Source of the DNA: Myxococcales bacterium
GTDB taxonomy: Bacteria > Myxococcota_A > Polyangia > Palsa-1104 > JAEUJZ01
Assembly: GCA_016794465.1 (NCBI GenBank)
Contig: JAEUKA010000026.1
Span: forward strand, 1 to 42,207
DNA: 42,207 bases
Direction of reading: 5' to 3'
Under the pieces are notes generated by a model, which had not been told where the DNA came from, did no database searches, and saw only the letters and a list, made by a program, of their open reading frames with translations. The translations under genes and the position numbers were made by a program. This document shows, in pieces, positions 7,318-15,265 of this stretch; positions within the stretch are counted from its first letter, which is position 1; every line of letters begins with the position of its first letter.

Positions 7318-8228
7318 CCCTCTGCCGCGATCGTCAGCATCGGGATTCTTCCCGCGTGCTTGTGCGCTTGCCGCCCGGAACCGGCAAGACGGAGATCGGC
7401 GCAAGGGCTGCGGTGCAGTGGGTAATGGGAGGGTCTTTCCGTCGTGCGTTGATCAGCGTTCCGACCGGCCAAATCTTGGCCAATTTCTATCGGCGCTTGG
7501 TCAATCTGACCCGTCTGCCCGTCGCAGTCGAGCGTGCGCAGCAAGTGGACCTGTTAAGGAGTCGGATCGTAGTCGGGAGTCAGCCGACGCTGTGGTCACG
7601 ACTGGCGAAGTTTGGTGACGACACCTTATGTGTGATCGACGAGTGCCACCACGCCAACATTGACGCACCGGAAAACCTGCGGATTTTCGAGCGTTTCAGG
7701 CATGTTGTCGGGCTATCTGCGACGCCTTGGTCAAACGGTTGCGGGTCGCTGTTCTCGACGGCTGATACGTTCTCGATGACGCTCGACGACGCGCAGCGAC
7801 AAGGCTTCGTCTGTGAGTACCAAGTCTTGCCATGGACAGAGCCGCGCGGCCCGTGGGGGCTCGTGTTCTGTGAAACGAACGCCGAGTGTGAGCGCCGAAG
7901 CGCCGCGCATCCTGGTAGCTCGTGGATCGGTGTGAACGTCGCGCCCGGCCTGGTCAGTGCGCGCGTGCGTGCCTGGAAGGGAAGGCAGCTCGCCGTGCTC
8001 TACGTAAACCGGATGCTGCTAGAGGGTTTCGACGAGAAACGCTGCGGCCACGTCTGGATCGCGAGGGAGTGCGAGAGCGACATCATGATCGTGCAAATGG
8101 TCGGGCGTGCTCTGCGCCATGAACCCGGCAAATGTGCATCTATCTTCTGCACATCAGCGGCGATGGCCCAGCGCGTGCGAAGCGCTATGCAGCGGCTAAA
8201 CGAGCCCATGGTTGACGGCAAGAAATAG
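7212..8228 (+). CDS. Superfamily 2 DNA/RNA helicase
   Basis: SF2 motifs appear in order: motif I PPGTGKTE (about residue 56), Ia (ALISVPTGQILANFYRRL), motif II IDECHH (about 142), motif III LSATPW (about 170), and C-terminal motifs including VNRMLLEGFD and VQMVGRALR (about 295). It resembles the compact helicase cores of restriction-type and phage replication proteins. The start is uncertain: TTG 7212 is the first option and GTG 7239 or later codons are possible, all inside the overlapping zinc-ribbon gene. At 338 residues it is a minimal helicase, probably for E1 replication. Confidence 0.85.
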   Translation: MLRSLSAGDVALSVPPLADTEGVSTVLWEHQANALALCRDRQHRDSSRVLVRLPPGTGKTEIGARAAVQWVMGGSFRRALISVPTGQILANFYRRLVNLTRLPVAVERAQQVDLLRSRIVVGSQPTLWSRLAKFGDDTLCVIDECHHANIDAPENLRIFERFRHVVGLSATPWSNGCGSLFSTADTFSMTLDDAQRQGFVCEYQVLPWTEPRGPWGLVFCETNAECERRSAAHPGSSWIGVNVAPGLVSARVRAWKGRQLAVLYVNRMLLEGFDEKRCGHVWIARECESDIMIVQMVGRALRHEPGKCASIFCTSAAMAQRVRSAMQRLNEPMVDGKK

Positions 8229-8450
8229 TTTTTTTGATGGTTTTTTTGCGCCAATCAATTTCAAGCACTTAGGTCGATTTTTGATCACGGCCTTGTGAAC
8301 CAAGCGCCTCATTTTCCGCCCCCCTGCGGGATGTACCGAGGCATGCGCACCTACCCCACCTCCTTTTGCTTGACCGGGCTGGTCTGCCGCTGCTAACAAA
8401 CCGTACAAGCTCACGTCTCGTCGGTAGTCAGTCGGAAAGGGAGCCCAACC
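8229..8450. other. Intergenic region, possible promoter
   Basis: These are 222 bases without a credible gene. Two T-tracts directly follow the helicase stop (8229-8247) but no clear hairpin precedes them. TTGACC at about 8374 and TAACAA at about 8395, about 18 bases apart, are a possible sigma-70 type promoter for the gene at 8451. Confidence 0.3.
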
Positions 8451-9056
8451 ATGAAAGCGCTCGGACACGCCTTGTTACTCGTCGCCAGCCTCGCCGGTTC
8501 GGTTTCCGCTGCGGAGCCTGACGCGAGGTGGCGGGCCGTGCTTGGCAACATCGAGGCCAGCATCCCGAGCAAGCCGATCAAGTCCGTTTCCATCGTTCCG
8601 GTAGATGGCACGCAAGGTGGCGACGTGGCGATCGAGTTCACCGATGGCACATCGCACCGACTTTCCACGCAAGGCTACGCCCAAGCCGCGCAGCTCGCCC
8701 CCGGCGGTCAGTCCTTCGGCTTCACAATGATCGAGTTCTACATCGACACCAAAGGCGATCTCTGGACCGCCTCACGCGCCATCGTGCTCTACCGCAACGG
8801 CAAACGCGCATCCGTAGTCGTCCCCGATCGGCAAGCAACCGTAGGCTGGGCTTTCCGTGACGGCGGAAAGTCGATCGCCGTGTCCACCCAAGGCACCCAC
8901 GGCCCGACCGGCCTAGGACTGTACGACGTAGCTACCGGACAACGAATCGCCAAAGCCGATGGCAACGAAGGTGACCCCAGCCCGAAGTGGATGCAGGGTG
9001 AAAAACTGCTGTTTTGTTGTCGGGTCAGGGCGACGATGGAAGTGTATCGGGAGTGA
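8451..9056 (+). CDS. Secreted beta-propeller-like hypothetical protein
   Basis: This 201-residue protein starts after AAAGGGAG. Residues 1-20 form a signal peptide (MKALGHALLLVASLAGSVSA, then AEPD). The rest is strand-rich with blade-like repeats (SIVPVDGTQGGDVAIEFTDG, GFTMIEFYIDTKGDLWTASR, GLGLYDVATGQRIAKADGNE) reminiscent of TolB/WD40-type sheets, though too short for a full propeller. It is a periplasmic or surface protein of unknown function. Inside E1 it is cargo or a truncated host-type gene. Confidence 0.55.
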   Translation: MKALGHALLLVASLAGSVSAAEPDARWRAVLGNIEASIPSKPIKSVSIVPVDGTQGGDVAIEFTDGTSHRLSTQGYAQAAQLAPGGQSFGFTMIEFYIDTKGDLWTASRAIVLYRNGKRASVVVPDRQATVGWAFRDGGKSIAVSTQGTHGPTGLGLYDVATGQRIAKADGNEGDPSPKWMQGEKLLFCCRVRATMEVYRE

Positions 9057-9442
9057 AGCGTCATCCCAGGCACGGCAGTTTCATCCGTCGGTTGTGTCTG
9101 ATAGCTCCTCATCGAAACGTCTGAATCGGCCCGAACCCAAAAAGAGAGCGGCCAAACGAGGCTCTACACGATGTACTCGCTGCGCAACGTAGCAGCCGAT
9201 CCCGGTCGGTCAGTGGGCTGGATTCCGTGCGCAGGAATGGGCCGCTTGAGTGACTCGCTCAGTTCCCACACTCGGGCTGAGCGGCTGGTGCGCCCGCCAC
9301 GACTACACCGTGGTGGTTAACAGCTCGATACGAGCCCCTTGACCTGCGCCCCTTACTGGGCGTACGAAAGGTGTAAGCACATCACCTTAAGGTATTGGTC
9401 GACGATAAACCGATCATCAAGACAACCTTCCCGCCTGTTCAC
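9057..9442. other. Gene-poor stretch upstream of the phosphoesterase-helicase
   Basis: No gene is recognised. Short reading frames here have no ribosome-binding site or familiar residues. Base composition drops towards AT at about 9370, where the low-GC cargo gene begins. The boundary may mark where that gene was acquired. Confidence 0.4.
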
Positions 9443-11965
9443 ATGAAAATGATGGAAAGTAGGCAACAGATGCAAAAGACTGGTATTGGCTTTTTACATT
9501 TTACCGATCTACATCAAGGAGTTGCAGAACTCGATACTCTCTGGGCGTCTGTGGAAGAGCAGATCTATCAGGATCTTGAACGTCTGCATAAAGATAGCGG
9601 GCCTTGGCATATTGTCTTTTTCTCTGGCGATCTGACACAGCGCGGTAGTTGTGAAGAATTTGTGGCATTACAGCAGAGACTCAATCGCATGTGGGAGAGA
9701 TTTGCTCAGATGGGGTCGTCGCCTGTGCTGTTGACAGTCCCGGGGAATCACGACTTAGTGCGACCTCCTCCGAACAAAGCCACAGTCAAAGCTATTGGGA
9801 CGTGGAATAATGATGCTGATATTCAAACCGAGTTCTGGAAGAGCATTGATAATGAATACAGAAATGAAATCATACGTGCATTTGCTAATTACACCAGTTG
9901 GTCAGACAATACCCTAAGACCCGTTCACTGGAGAAAAGGTATTCTGCCAGGAGAGTTTTCAGCCACATATGAATATGGTGGTATAAGACTTGGTGTTGTT
10001 GGACTTAATAGTGCATATTTGCAGCTAACTGGCGCTAATTACAAGGAGCGGTTGCATCTAGATATCCGGCAATTACAAGGTGCATGTGGAGAGGATTTCG
10101 TTTCTTGGCTTAATGAACATCATTGCAATGTTCTAATGACTCATCATCCATCGACATGGCTCGGAAATGTTGAACACTTCGATGCGGAGATCAATATTCC
10201 TGGACGGTTTATATTCCATGTATGTGGTCATATGCATGAGCCTCAATTTGCTCAAATTTCCAATGGCGGGGCCAATTTCAAACGGATCTTGCAAGGAGCC
10301 TCTCTATTTGGCCTGGAGACTTGGGGGGACAATCTCCAAGCCCGAATCCATGGTTATTCAGCGGGAAGACTGCTGCTAAATAAGAATGTGCTTCAATTAG
10401 CTCTCTGGCCTAGACGCCTGCTTGCAACGCAGGCAGGACATCGCAAAGTGGCTCCAGATTTTACATACCAGCTAAATGAGAATGGTTGCTTGTTAATTAA
10501 ATTAGATAAAATTAAGCCACCAAAAACAAGCGCAAAGCAACCAGAATCCATTCTATTTTCACCCGAAATTACAGAGGCCTTGGCAAAACTAAATAAAAAC
10601 ATAGCCATGCTCACCGATGAACAGAAGTCCATCTTGGATCACCTTGTCGAGCACAGGCAGGTCGCGATTTATGGTTGTGCTGGCTCTGGTAAGACATTGG
10701 TGGCGGTTGAGAAAGCAGCACGGCTTTCAAAGGCAGGGCTCCGTGTCTTACTACTTTCCCATAGTCAATATTTGGCTAGATATCTTCAGAATATCACCGC
10801 AGGCGTGCGCATGGACGTATTTGATGTCGTCACTTGGATCAAGAGACTCTGCTCAGAACAGCGTGGACATGTCATCGAAGATAGTGGTACATGGACACCT
10901 TATGCAGAACCCGTAAATGACGAGATTGAGCAAGCAACTCAATTCTTTGCGTCCAGCTCAAAGAGGTATGATGCGATTATTGTAGATGAGGGTCAGGATT
11001 TTCGTGAGGAATGGTGGAATGTAATTAGGAGAGCTCTTGTCGATTCCGAGCAGAGCATATTGTATATATTCTTAGATGACAATCAGGCGCTAATGCCACA
11101 TAGAGGAAAGCCTCCAGTTCATGCCGCACCATTTCGGTTATCTAGGAATTGTAGAAACTCAGGCGAGATCTTTGAGCTAGTCCGCAGATTTCACTCTTGT
11201 GCTCCAGAGCCAAGTCTATCACTGAAAGATATAGGTATTGTAAAATGGTATCATTACAGGAGTTCAGAAGACGTAAGGAGCTGTGCGTCACGGGCGATCC
11301 GCGAAGCGTTGGATTCCTTGCCTGGTAATAGCTTGGTAGTCCTCACTGCGGAGCCAGACCCGCCTGAGGCTAGCATTTTGAATAACTTAGCGATAGAAAT
11401 GCCTCCTCCTTGGCGTTGGCAAGATGCAATCAGGCGTGCTTTAGCGTTCGTAAAGACAATGAAGTTACACAATGCTCCTTCACTCCCAACATTAAGTGGC
11501 GAGTTTTCTCCAACGCAAGAGGACATTGTGAATGTGGAGCGCTTTGTTCTAGCAATCAAGAGGACCCTGCGCACGAGTTTTGTAAAGGCCCATTCTGATC
11601 AAGTCAGATGGGTGGCTTCTAATAACCGAGTTGATGTTTGTTATCCTAATGATTTTCCTCGTCTCAGCCTGCTAGACTATTTCTCAACGTCTGCCTGGGT
11701 TCAAGATATACCAAACAATCGCATCTATCGGGTCGTTTCGCCCTTGTCAGCGCGGCATGAGATTTTCGACATCCCAATATATTCCATAGCAAGCTTTAAG
11801 GGGCTCGAATCTGATGGGGTAGTGTTATTCTATCCAGCCAAGCAAGGCATTGACCCTGGGCGACCAATCAAATTGCATGGCCAGTTTCATGGAATGAAAA
11901 CCTACGTAGGGGCATCTCGCGCACGATTCCTGCTGCATATGGTGGCTCAAGGTTATCCTGAGTGA
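9443..11965 (+). CDS. Calcineurin-like phosphoesterase fused to UvrD-like helicase (defence-type cargo)
   Basis: This protein is about 840 residues. The N-terminal metallophosphoesterase has its motifs in order: HFTDLHQG (about 20), FFSGDLTQRG, VPGNHDL, LMTHHPSTW and HVCGHMHEP. A superfamily 1 helicase follows: Walker A YGCAGSGKT (about 412), Walker B IIVDEGQDF (about 514) and a UvrD-type C-terminal motif SIASFKGLESDGVVLF (about 780), ending TYVGASRARFLL. Pairing a nuclease-like domain with a UvrD-type helicase is common among anti-phage systems. The gene is visibly AT-richer than its neighbours, a sign of separate acquisition. ATG 9470, eight bases after AGTAGG, is an alternative start. Confidence 0.8.
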   Translation: MKMMESRQQMQKTGIGFLHFTDLHQGVAELDTLWASVEEQIYQDLERLHKDSGPWHIVFFSGDLTQRGSCEEFVALQQRLNRMWERFAQMGSSPVLLTVPGNHDLVRPPPNKATVKAIGTWNNDADIQTEFWKSIDNEYRNEIIRAFANYTSWSDNTLRPVHWRKGILPGEFSATYEYGGIRLGVVGLNSAYLQLTGANYKERLHLDIRQLQGACGEDFVSWLNEHHCNVLMTHHPSTWLGNVEHFDAEINIPGRFIFHVCGHMHEPQFAQISNGGANFKRILQGASLFGLETWGDNLQARIHGYSAGRLLLNKNVLQLALWPRRLLATQAGHRKVAPDFTYQLNENGCLLIKLDKIKPPKTSAKQPESILFSPEITEALAKLNKNIAMLTDEQKSILDHLVEHRQVAIYGCAGSGKTLVAVEKAARLSKAGLRVLLLSHSQYLARYLQNITAGVRMDVFDVVTWIKRLCSEQRGHVIEDSGTWTPYAEPVNDEIEQATQFFASSSKRYDAIIVDEGQDFREEWWNVIRRALVDSEQSILYIFLDDNQALMPHRGKPPVHAAPFRLSRNCRNSGEIFELVRRFHSCAPEPSLSLKDIGIVKWYHYRSSEDVRSCASRAIREALDSLPGNSLVVLTAEPDPPEASILNNLAIEMPPPWRWQDAIRRALAFVKTMKLHNAPSLPTLSGEFSPTQEDIVNVERFVLAIKRTLRTSFVKAHSDQVRWVASNNRVDVCYPNDFPRLSLLDYFSTSAWVQDIPNNRIYRVVSPLSARHEIFDIPIYSIASFKGLESDGVVLFYPAKQGIDPGRPIKLHGQFHGMKTYVGASRARFLLHMVAQGYPE

Positions 11966-12323
11966 AGAATCAATCGCGCAGTGGCCCAGTAGTAGTTCAA
12001 ACCGTGGCTTTGCAGAGAAGCTGGGGCCTCGGACGGTGAGCATTTCTCGCGAAACGCCGGTCGCAACAGCCAAGAATTCCGACGACGGTTGCCGCGACGC
12101 TTCGGCGTGTCTGCGAGACTTTGAGACACGGGATCAGATGCGCTGCGAGTTGAGCGCGCCAAGCCAGTTCACATACCCTTCGCTATCAAGTTCCTCTCTG
12201 TAGCCCCACATCGGGAATGTAATCAGAAGCACAGATAAACCATAGCCTCTGTCAATAAATACCACGCCTTCACCACGCCTTACTTTACGATTTGTCGACG
12301 GGAATGTGGGTTTGTGGTTGACA
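11966..12323. other. Right end of E1, with a possible gene remnant
   Basis: These are 358 bases between the cargo gene and the kinase junction. On the minus strand a frame ending at 12134 reads GEGVVFIDRGYGLSVLLITF then PMWGYREELDSEGY, which looks protein-like but has no start of its own within E1, so it may be the tail of a broken gene. The last 40 bases should contain one half of the recombinase attachment site. Confidence 0.35.
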
Positions 12324-12325
12324 GA
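12323..12325. other. E1 right attachment junction (crossover AGA)
   Basis: AGA here matches AGA at 41144-41146. To the right the sequence is kinase (GAC TTG AAG, D-L-K); to the left it is E1. Joining 41144-41146 to 12326 yields AGA GAC TTG AAG, R-D-L-K, in frame. Confidence 0.8.
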
Positions 12326-13364
12326 CTTGAAGCCCGAAAACATCATGCTCTTGCCGGACTCTTCGACGGCGACGGGGGAGCGGGCGAAAGTGCTTGACTT
12401 TGGGATTGCCAAGCTTATCGAGGCCAACAACCAAGGTGCGTACCAGACTCGCGCGACGGAGCTGCTCGGGACTCCGAACTACATGTCGCCGGAGCAGTGT
12501 CGCGGCGCCAAAGGGGTCGACGAAAAGACCGATGTCTATGCGCTCGGGGTGATGATGTTCGAGATGCTGACCGGGCGACCGCCGTTCATCGGTAGCGCAC
12601 TCGGTGAGCTGATGGCCAAGCACATGTACGAGCCGGCGCAGAAGGTCGCGACGGTGAATCCGCAGGTGCCGGAGCCTTTGGCCAGCTTGGTTGACCTCCT
12701 GCTCGACAAGGACAAAGACAAGCGACCGACGATGGAGCAGCTGGAGACGCAGCTGGAGCAGCTGACCTCGGAGCTGCCGCCGCCGCCCAAGCATCGGCAT
12801 CGCCCGTCGGGAGCGATGGCGCTGGTGCAGAGCGGTCACCACGCCAACCCGGATGCCAAGACCATCGCTGGCTCGACGCCGGGCACCACCGGGGTGATCG
12901 AGCGCTCGCGGCGTAGTCGGCTGCTCCTGCTGGGAGCCATCGCGGTGCTGCTGATCGGTGGTGGCGTGACGGGGTACTTGGTGCTACGCAAGAAGCCGGT
13001 CACGGCGGTATCGGTGGACAAAAAGAAGGTGCGCTGGCGGCTGCGCTCGGTCCCGGCGGGGGCACAGGTGGTGCGGCGGTCCGACGGGGCGGTGCTGGGT
13101 CAGACGCCGCTGCTGCGCGAGGCTGAGCAGTCGTCCGAGCCGCTCCTGTTGCGACTGGAGTCCGTCGGTCACTTGCCCCATGACGTGCAGCTCTCTCTCG
13201 AAACGAGCAGTGAGGTGCAGGTCGTGCTGCATCCCGAGCCAGCCAAGCCAGCGGTCGAGCTGAAGCCTGCCGTCGAGCCCGAGTCGAAGCAGAAGCCCAA
13301 GCCCGGTCCCACGGTCAAAAAGCCCCCGCGTCCGCGCGTCGAAGAACCCCACATCGAAAACTAG
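12324..13364 (+). pseudogene. Ser/Thr kinase 1, C-terminal half (separated from its N-half by E1)
   Basis: It resumes exactly at the catalytic-loop Asp: DLKPENIML, then VLDFGIAKL (Mg-binding DFG), GTPNYMSPEQC (activation segment) and TDVYALGVMMFEMLTGRPPF. It continues into a transmembrane helix (LLLLGAIAVLLIGGGVTGYLV), a PEGA-like domain (SVPAGAQVVRRSDGAVLGQTPL) and a Pro/Lys-rich tail. Joined to 40734-41144 it gives a 483-residue transmembrane Hanks-type kinase with all motifs. As it stands it has no start or ATP-binding lobe. N- and C-halves are of the same myxobacterial kinase type, but if E1 is multicopy they might come from two paralogues. Confidence 0.85.
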
Positions 13365-13474
13365 ACCCAAGGTCGAGCCGCTTCCCGGCAGAAGGAGCGT
13401 AGGGACAGGTAGGTGACTGTCAGACCTTCATCCGTGGTGCACAGGCGGTGCACGGTGCCCAAGTGCGGTCAGGC

Positions 13475-13828
13475 TCAGCGTCGGGAACGCGGGAAGTGCT
13501 CGCCGATGTCGTACATGCGCGCGACGTTGCGGTGGGTGATGCGGCGGGACAGGCGAACCTCGGCACGGAAGCGGTCGAGGACGCGCGGCAGGCTGACGAC
13601 TTCGCGGCGCAGCACTTTGAGCGCGACCGTCTCGCCCAGCTCGATGTCGAGTGCGCGGTAGACGGTGCCGGTGCCGCCGGCGCCAATCAGTCCTTGGAGT
13701 TGGTAGCGACCGCCAAACAAGGCCGGGACAACTTCCGAGCGGTCGTCGAGGGTTGGTCGGCTGCCGGCAGCTTGTCCGGGCTGCACGGTGCGGGGGCTTG
13801 CTTGCGATTGCGAGGTCTGAGTCTTCAT
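13475..13828 (-). pseudogene. Ser/Thr kinase 2, N-terminal fragment (inverted)
   Basis: Starting at ATG 13828 the frame reads a kinase N-lobe: FGGRYQLQGLIGAGGTGTVY (glycine loop), ETVALKVLRRE (ATP-binding Lys), then RFRAEVRLSRRITHRNVARM and YDIGEH. Homology ends at 13496 and the frame stops after FPRSRR. It therefore lacks everything from about subdomain V onward. The probable remainder is on the opposite strand at 20109-20231 and 24199-25977. It is divergent from the sigma gene at 13997. A 9-base sequence at the break (13489-13497) recurs inverted at 20046-20054 and 20057-20065. Confidence 0.8.
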
Positions 13829-13996
13829 CACCGGTTGCCAATATATCAGGCTAATCATCCGGCCCGCAGGACGCTCGCGGATGCTGCACGGACAGGGACT
13901 CTTTCGACGCTGACGCCGCTTTGCGTAGCCTACTTTTGGTGGCAAGTAACACCTTCCGCTGGGTCCGGTGTTTAATCGGTGCCCTGGAGTGGCGCG

Positions 13997-14476
13997 TTGG
14001 CGATCGATGTCGAAGAGCTCTACACGAGGTACGGGCCGATGGTGCTGAGACGATGTCGCGGGATGCTCCGCAGCGAAGCCGAGGCCGTGGACGCCATGCA
14101 CGACGTGTTTGTCGAGCTGCTGCGGCGCCGTGACAGCCTCGATGCGACGGGTGGATCGAGCCTGCTGTACCGGGTCGCCACCAACATCTGCTTGAACCGG
14201 CTGCGCTCTCGATCGCGGCGACGGGAAGAACCAGGGGCAGAGCTGCTGGACCGCATTGCCATCGCCAGCGCCGAGGAGCGCAGCGAGGCCAAGGCTCTGC
14301 TCGACCGCCTGCTCTCGCGCGAGCCGGTGTCGAGCGGGACCATCGCGGTGCTGCACCTTCACGACGGACTGACCTTAGAGGAAGTGGCGCGCGAGGTCGG
14401 TCTGTCGGTGTCGGGGGTGCGAAAGCGGCTGCGGCGACTGGAAGAGCGACTGCGCGAGCTGGAGGCAAAGCCCTAA
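13997..14476 (+). CDS. ECF-type RNA polymerase sigma factor
   Basis: This is a 159-residue protein if started at TTG 13997, which has GGAG seven bases upstream; GTG 13979 is the alternative. Region 2 is AIDVEELYTRYGPMVLRRCR ... AVDAMHDVFVELLRR, with the DAxDxxQ-type segment altered to DAMHDVF. Region 4 is IAVLHLHDGLTLEEVAREVG LSVSGVRKRLRRL. It is the first gene of a three-gene operon with a membrane protein and a caspase, with stop and start abutting at 14476/14477. It likely reads promoters for this operon or a stress regulon. Confidence 0.88.
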   Translation: MAIDVEELYTRYGPMVLRRCRGMLRSEAEAVDAMHDVFVELLRRRDSLDATGGSSLLYRVATNICLNRLRSRSRRREEPGAELLDRIAIASAEERSEAKALLDRLLSREPVSSGTIAVLHLHDGLTLEEVAREVGLSVSGVRKRLRRLEERLRELEAKP

Positions 14477-15265
14477 ATGTCTACGCCAAACTCCAAACAG
14501 CTTCTCGTCGAAAAGGCGCTCCTCGGCGAGCTTCCCGAGCAGGCCGACTTGCCGGTCGATGCGGCGCAGCGACTCGACGAGCTGCGACTCGACAACCAAG
14601 CGATCCTCGACAAGTACCCGGCGGCGCGGGTGGCCAAAGAGATCCGGCGTCGTCACAGCGAGCACAAGTCTCCCGAGCGGCGGTGGGCGATGATCCTGCT
14701 GCCGGCGGCGGCGGCTCCGCTGGTGCTGGCGGCGGTGCTGTGGGGTCCGCACGGCAAGATCGACTCGGCGGGGCAAGGCGGCGGAGACGAATCGACGATG
14801 GTTGGCGTCGATACCGATGTCCAGCTGAAGGGTCAAGGCCCCGACCTGCGGATCTATCGTCGTCGCGATGGCACAGCGCCCGAGCAGCTTTCAGACGGCA
14901 GCATCGTCCATCCCAAAGAGGTGCTGCAGCTGGCCTATCTGGCAGCGGGGCGAGGCTTTGGGGTGATTGTCTCGATCGACGGACGCGGCAACGTCGAGCT
15001 GCATCATCCCCGCATTCCCGACGAGCCGCCCGTCCTGACTCGCGGTGGGGAGCAGCCGCTTGTGCGGGGCTATCAGCTCGACGACGCGCCGCGCTTTGAG
15101 CGCTTCTTTTTGGTGACCGCCAAAAACCCCGAGTCGCTGGTGGTCGCGCAGGTGGTGCAGGCCGCTCGGACGCTCGCCAGCCAGCCCGATGCCGAAAAAG
15201 CGCCGCTCAGCGTGACGGGCCCGGTCGAGGTTCGCTCTGTGACCTTGCGCAAAGAGGCCCCATGA
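14477..15265 (+). CDS. Single-pass membrane protein, putative anti-sigma or sigma partner
   Basis: This is a 262-residue protein. The N-terminal 70 residues are cytoplasmic and charged, and a transmembrane helix follows at about 75-93 (MILLPAAAAPLVLAAVLWG). A strand-rich outer domain comes next (DTDVQLKGQGPDLRIYRRRD, LAAGRGFGVIVSIDGRGNVELHHP). The layout of N-terminal cytoplasmic part, one helix and sensory outer domain, immediately after an ECF sigma gene, matches anti-sigma factors. No zinc-binding HxxxCxxC is seen, so it is not a classical ZAS. It overlaps the caspase gene by four bases. Confidence 0.65.
   Translation: MSTPNSKQLLVEKALLGELPEQADLPVDAAQRLDELRLDNQAILDKYPAARVAKEIRRRHSEHKSPERRWAMILLPAAAAPLVLAAVLWGPHGKIDSAGQGGGDESTMVGVDTDVQLKGQGPDLRIYRRRDGTAPEQLSDGSIVHPKEVLQLAYLAAGRGFGVIVSIDGRGNVELHHPRIPDEPPVLTRGGEQPLVRGYQLDDAPRFERFFLVTAKNPESLVVAQVVQAARTLASQPDAEKAPLSVTGPVEVRSVTLRKEAP

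Larger units (their letters stand above)
1..12323. mobile_element. Element E1, main part (continues from 41145-42207): 13.26-kb serine-recombinase element inserted in a kinase HRD motif
   Basis: The element runs from 41145 through the seam to 12323. Its ends are defined by a kinase gene cut in two: ...IIHR ends at 41144 and DLKPEN begins at 12324. The sequence AGA occurs at both junctions (41144-41146 and 12323-12325), which fits the short crossover core of large serine recombinases. Contents are the recombinase at the left edge reading inward, an XRE repressor, an eleven-gene minus-strand block, a zinc-ribbon/SF2 helicase pair, a secreted protein and a phosphoesterase-helicase fusion. No terminase, portal, capsid, relaxase or packaging ATPase is recognised. 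It could be a tailless-virus provirus, a satellite or an integrative island. Confidence 0.85.

Noticed and set aside
12134..12323. Independent minus-strand gene at the right end of E1
   Set aside because: The frame looks protein-like but its start would lie in the kinase; at most it is a remnant.
13365..13474. Remaining part of kinase 2 between the two kinase fragments
   Set aside because: Translated in all frames it shows no kinase motifs; the missing 55 residues are absent from the window as far as I can read.
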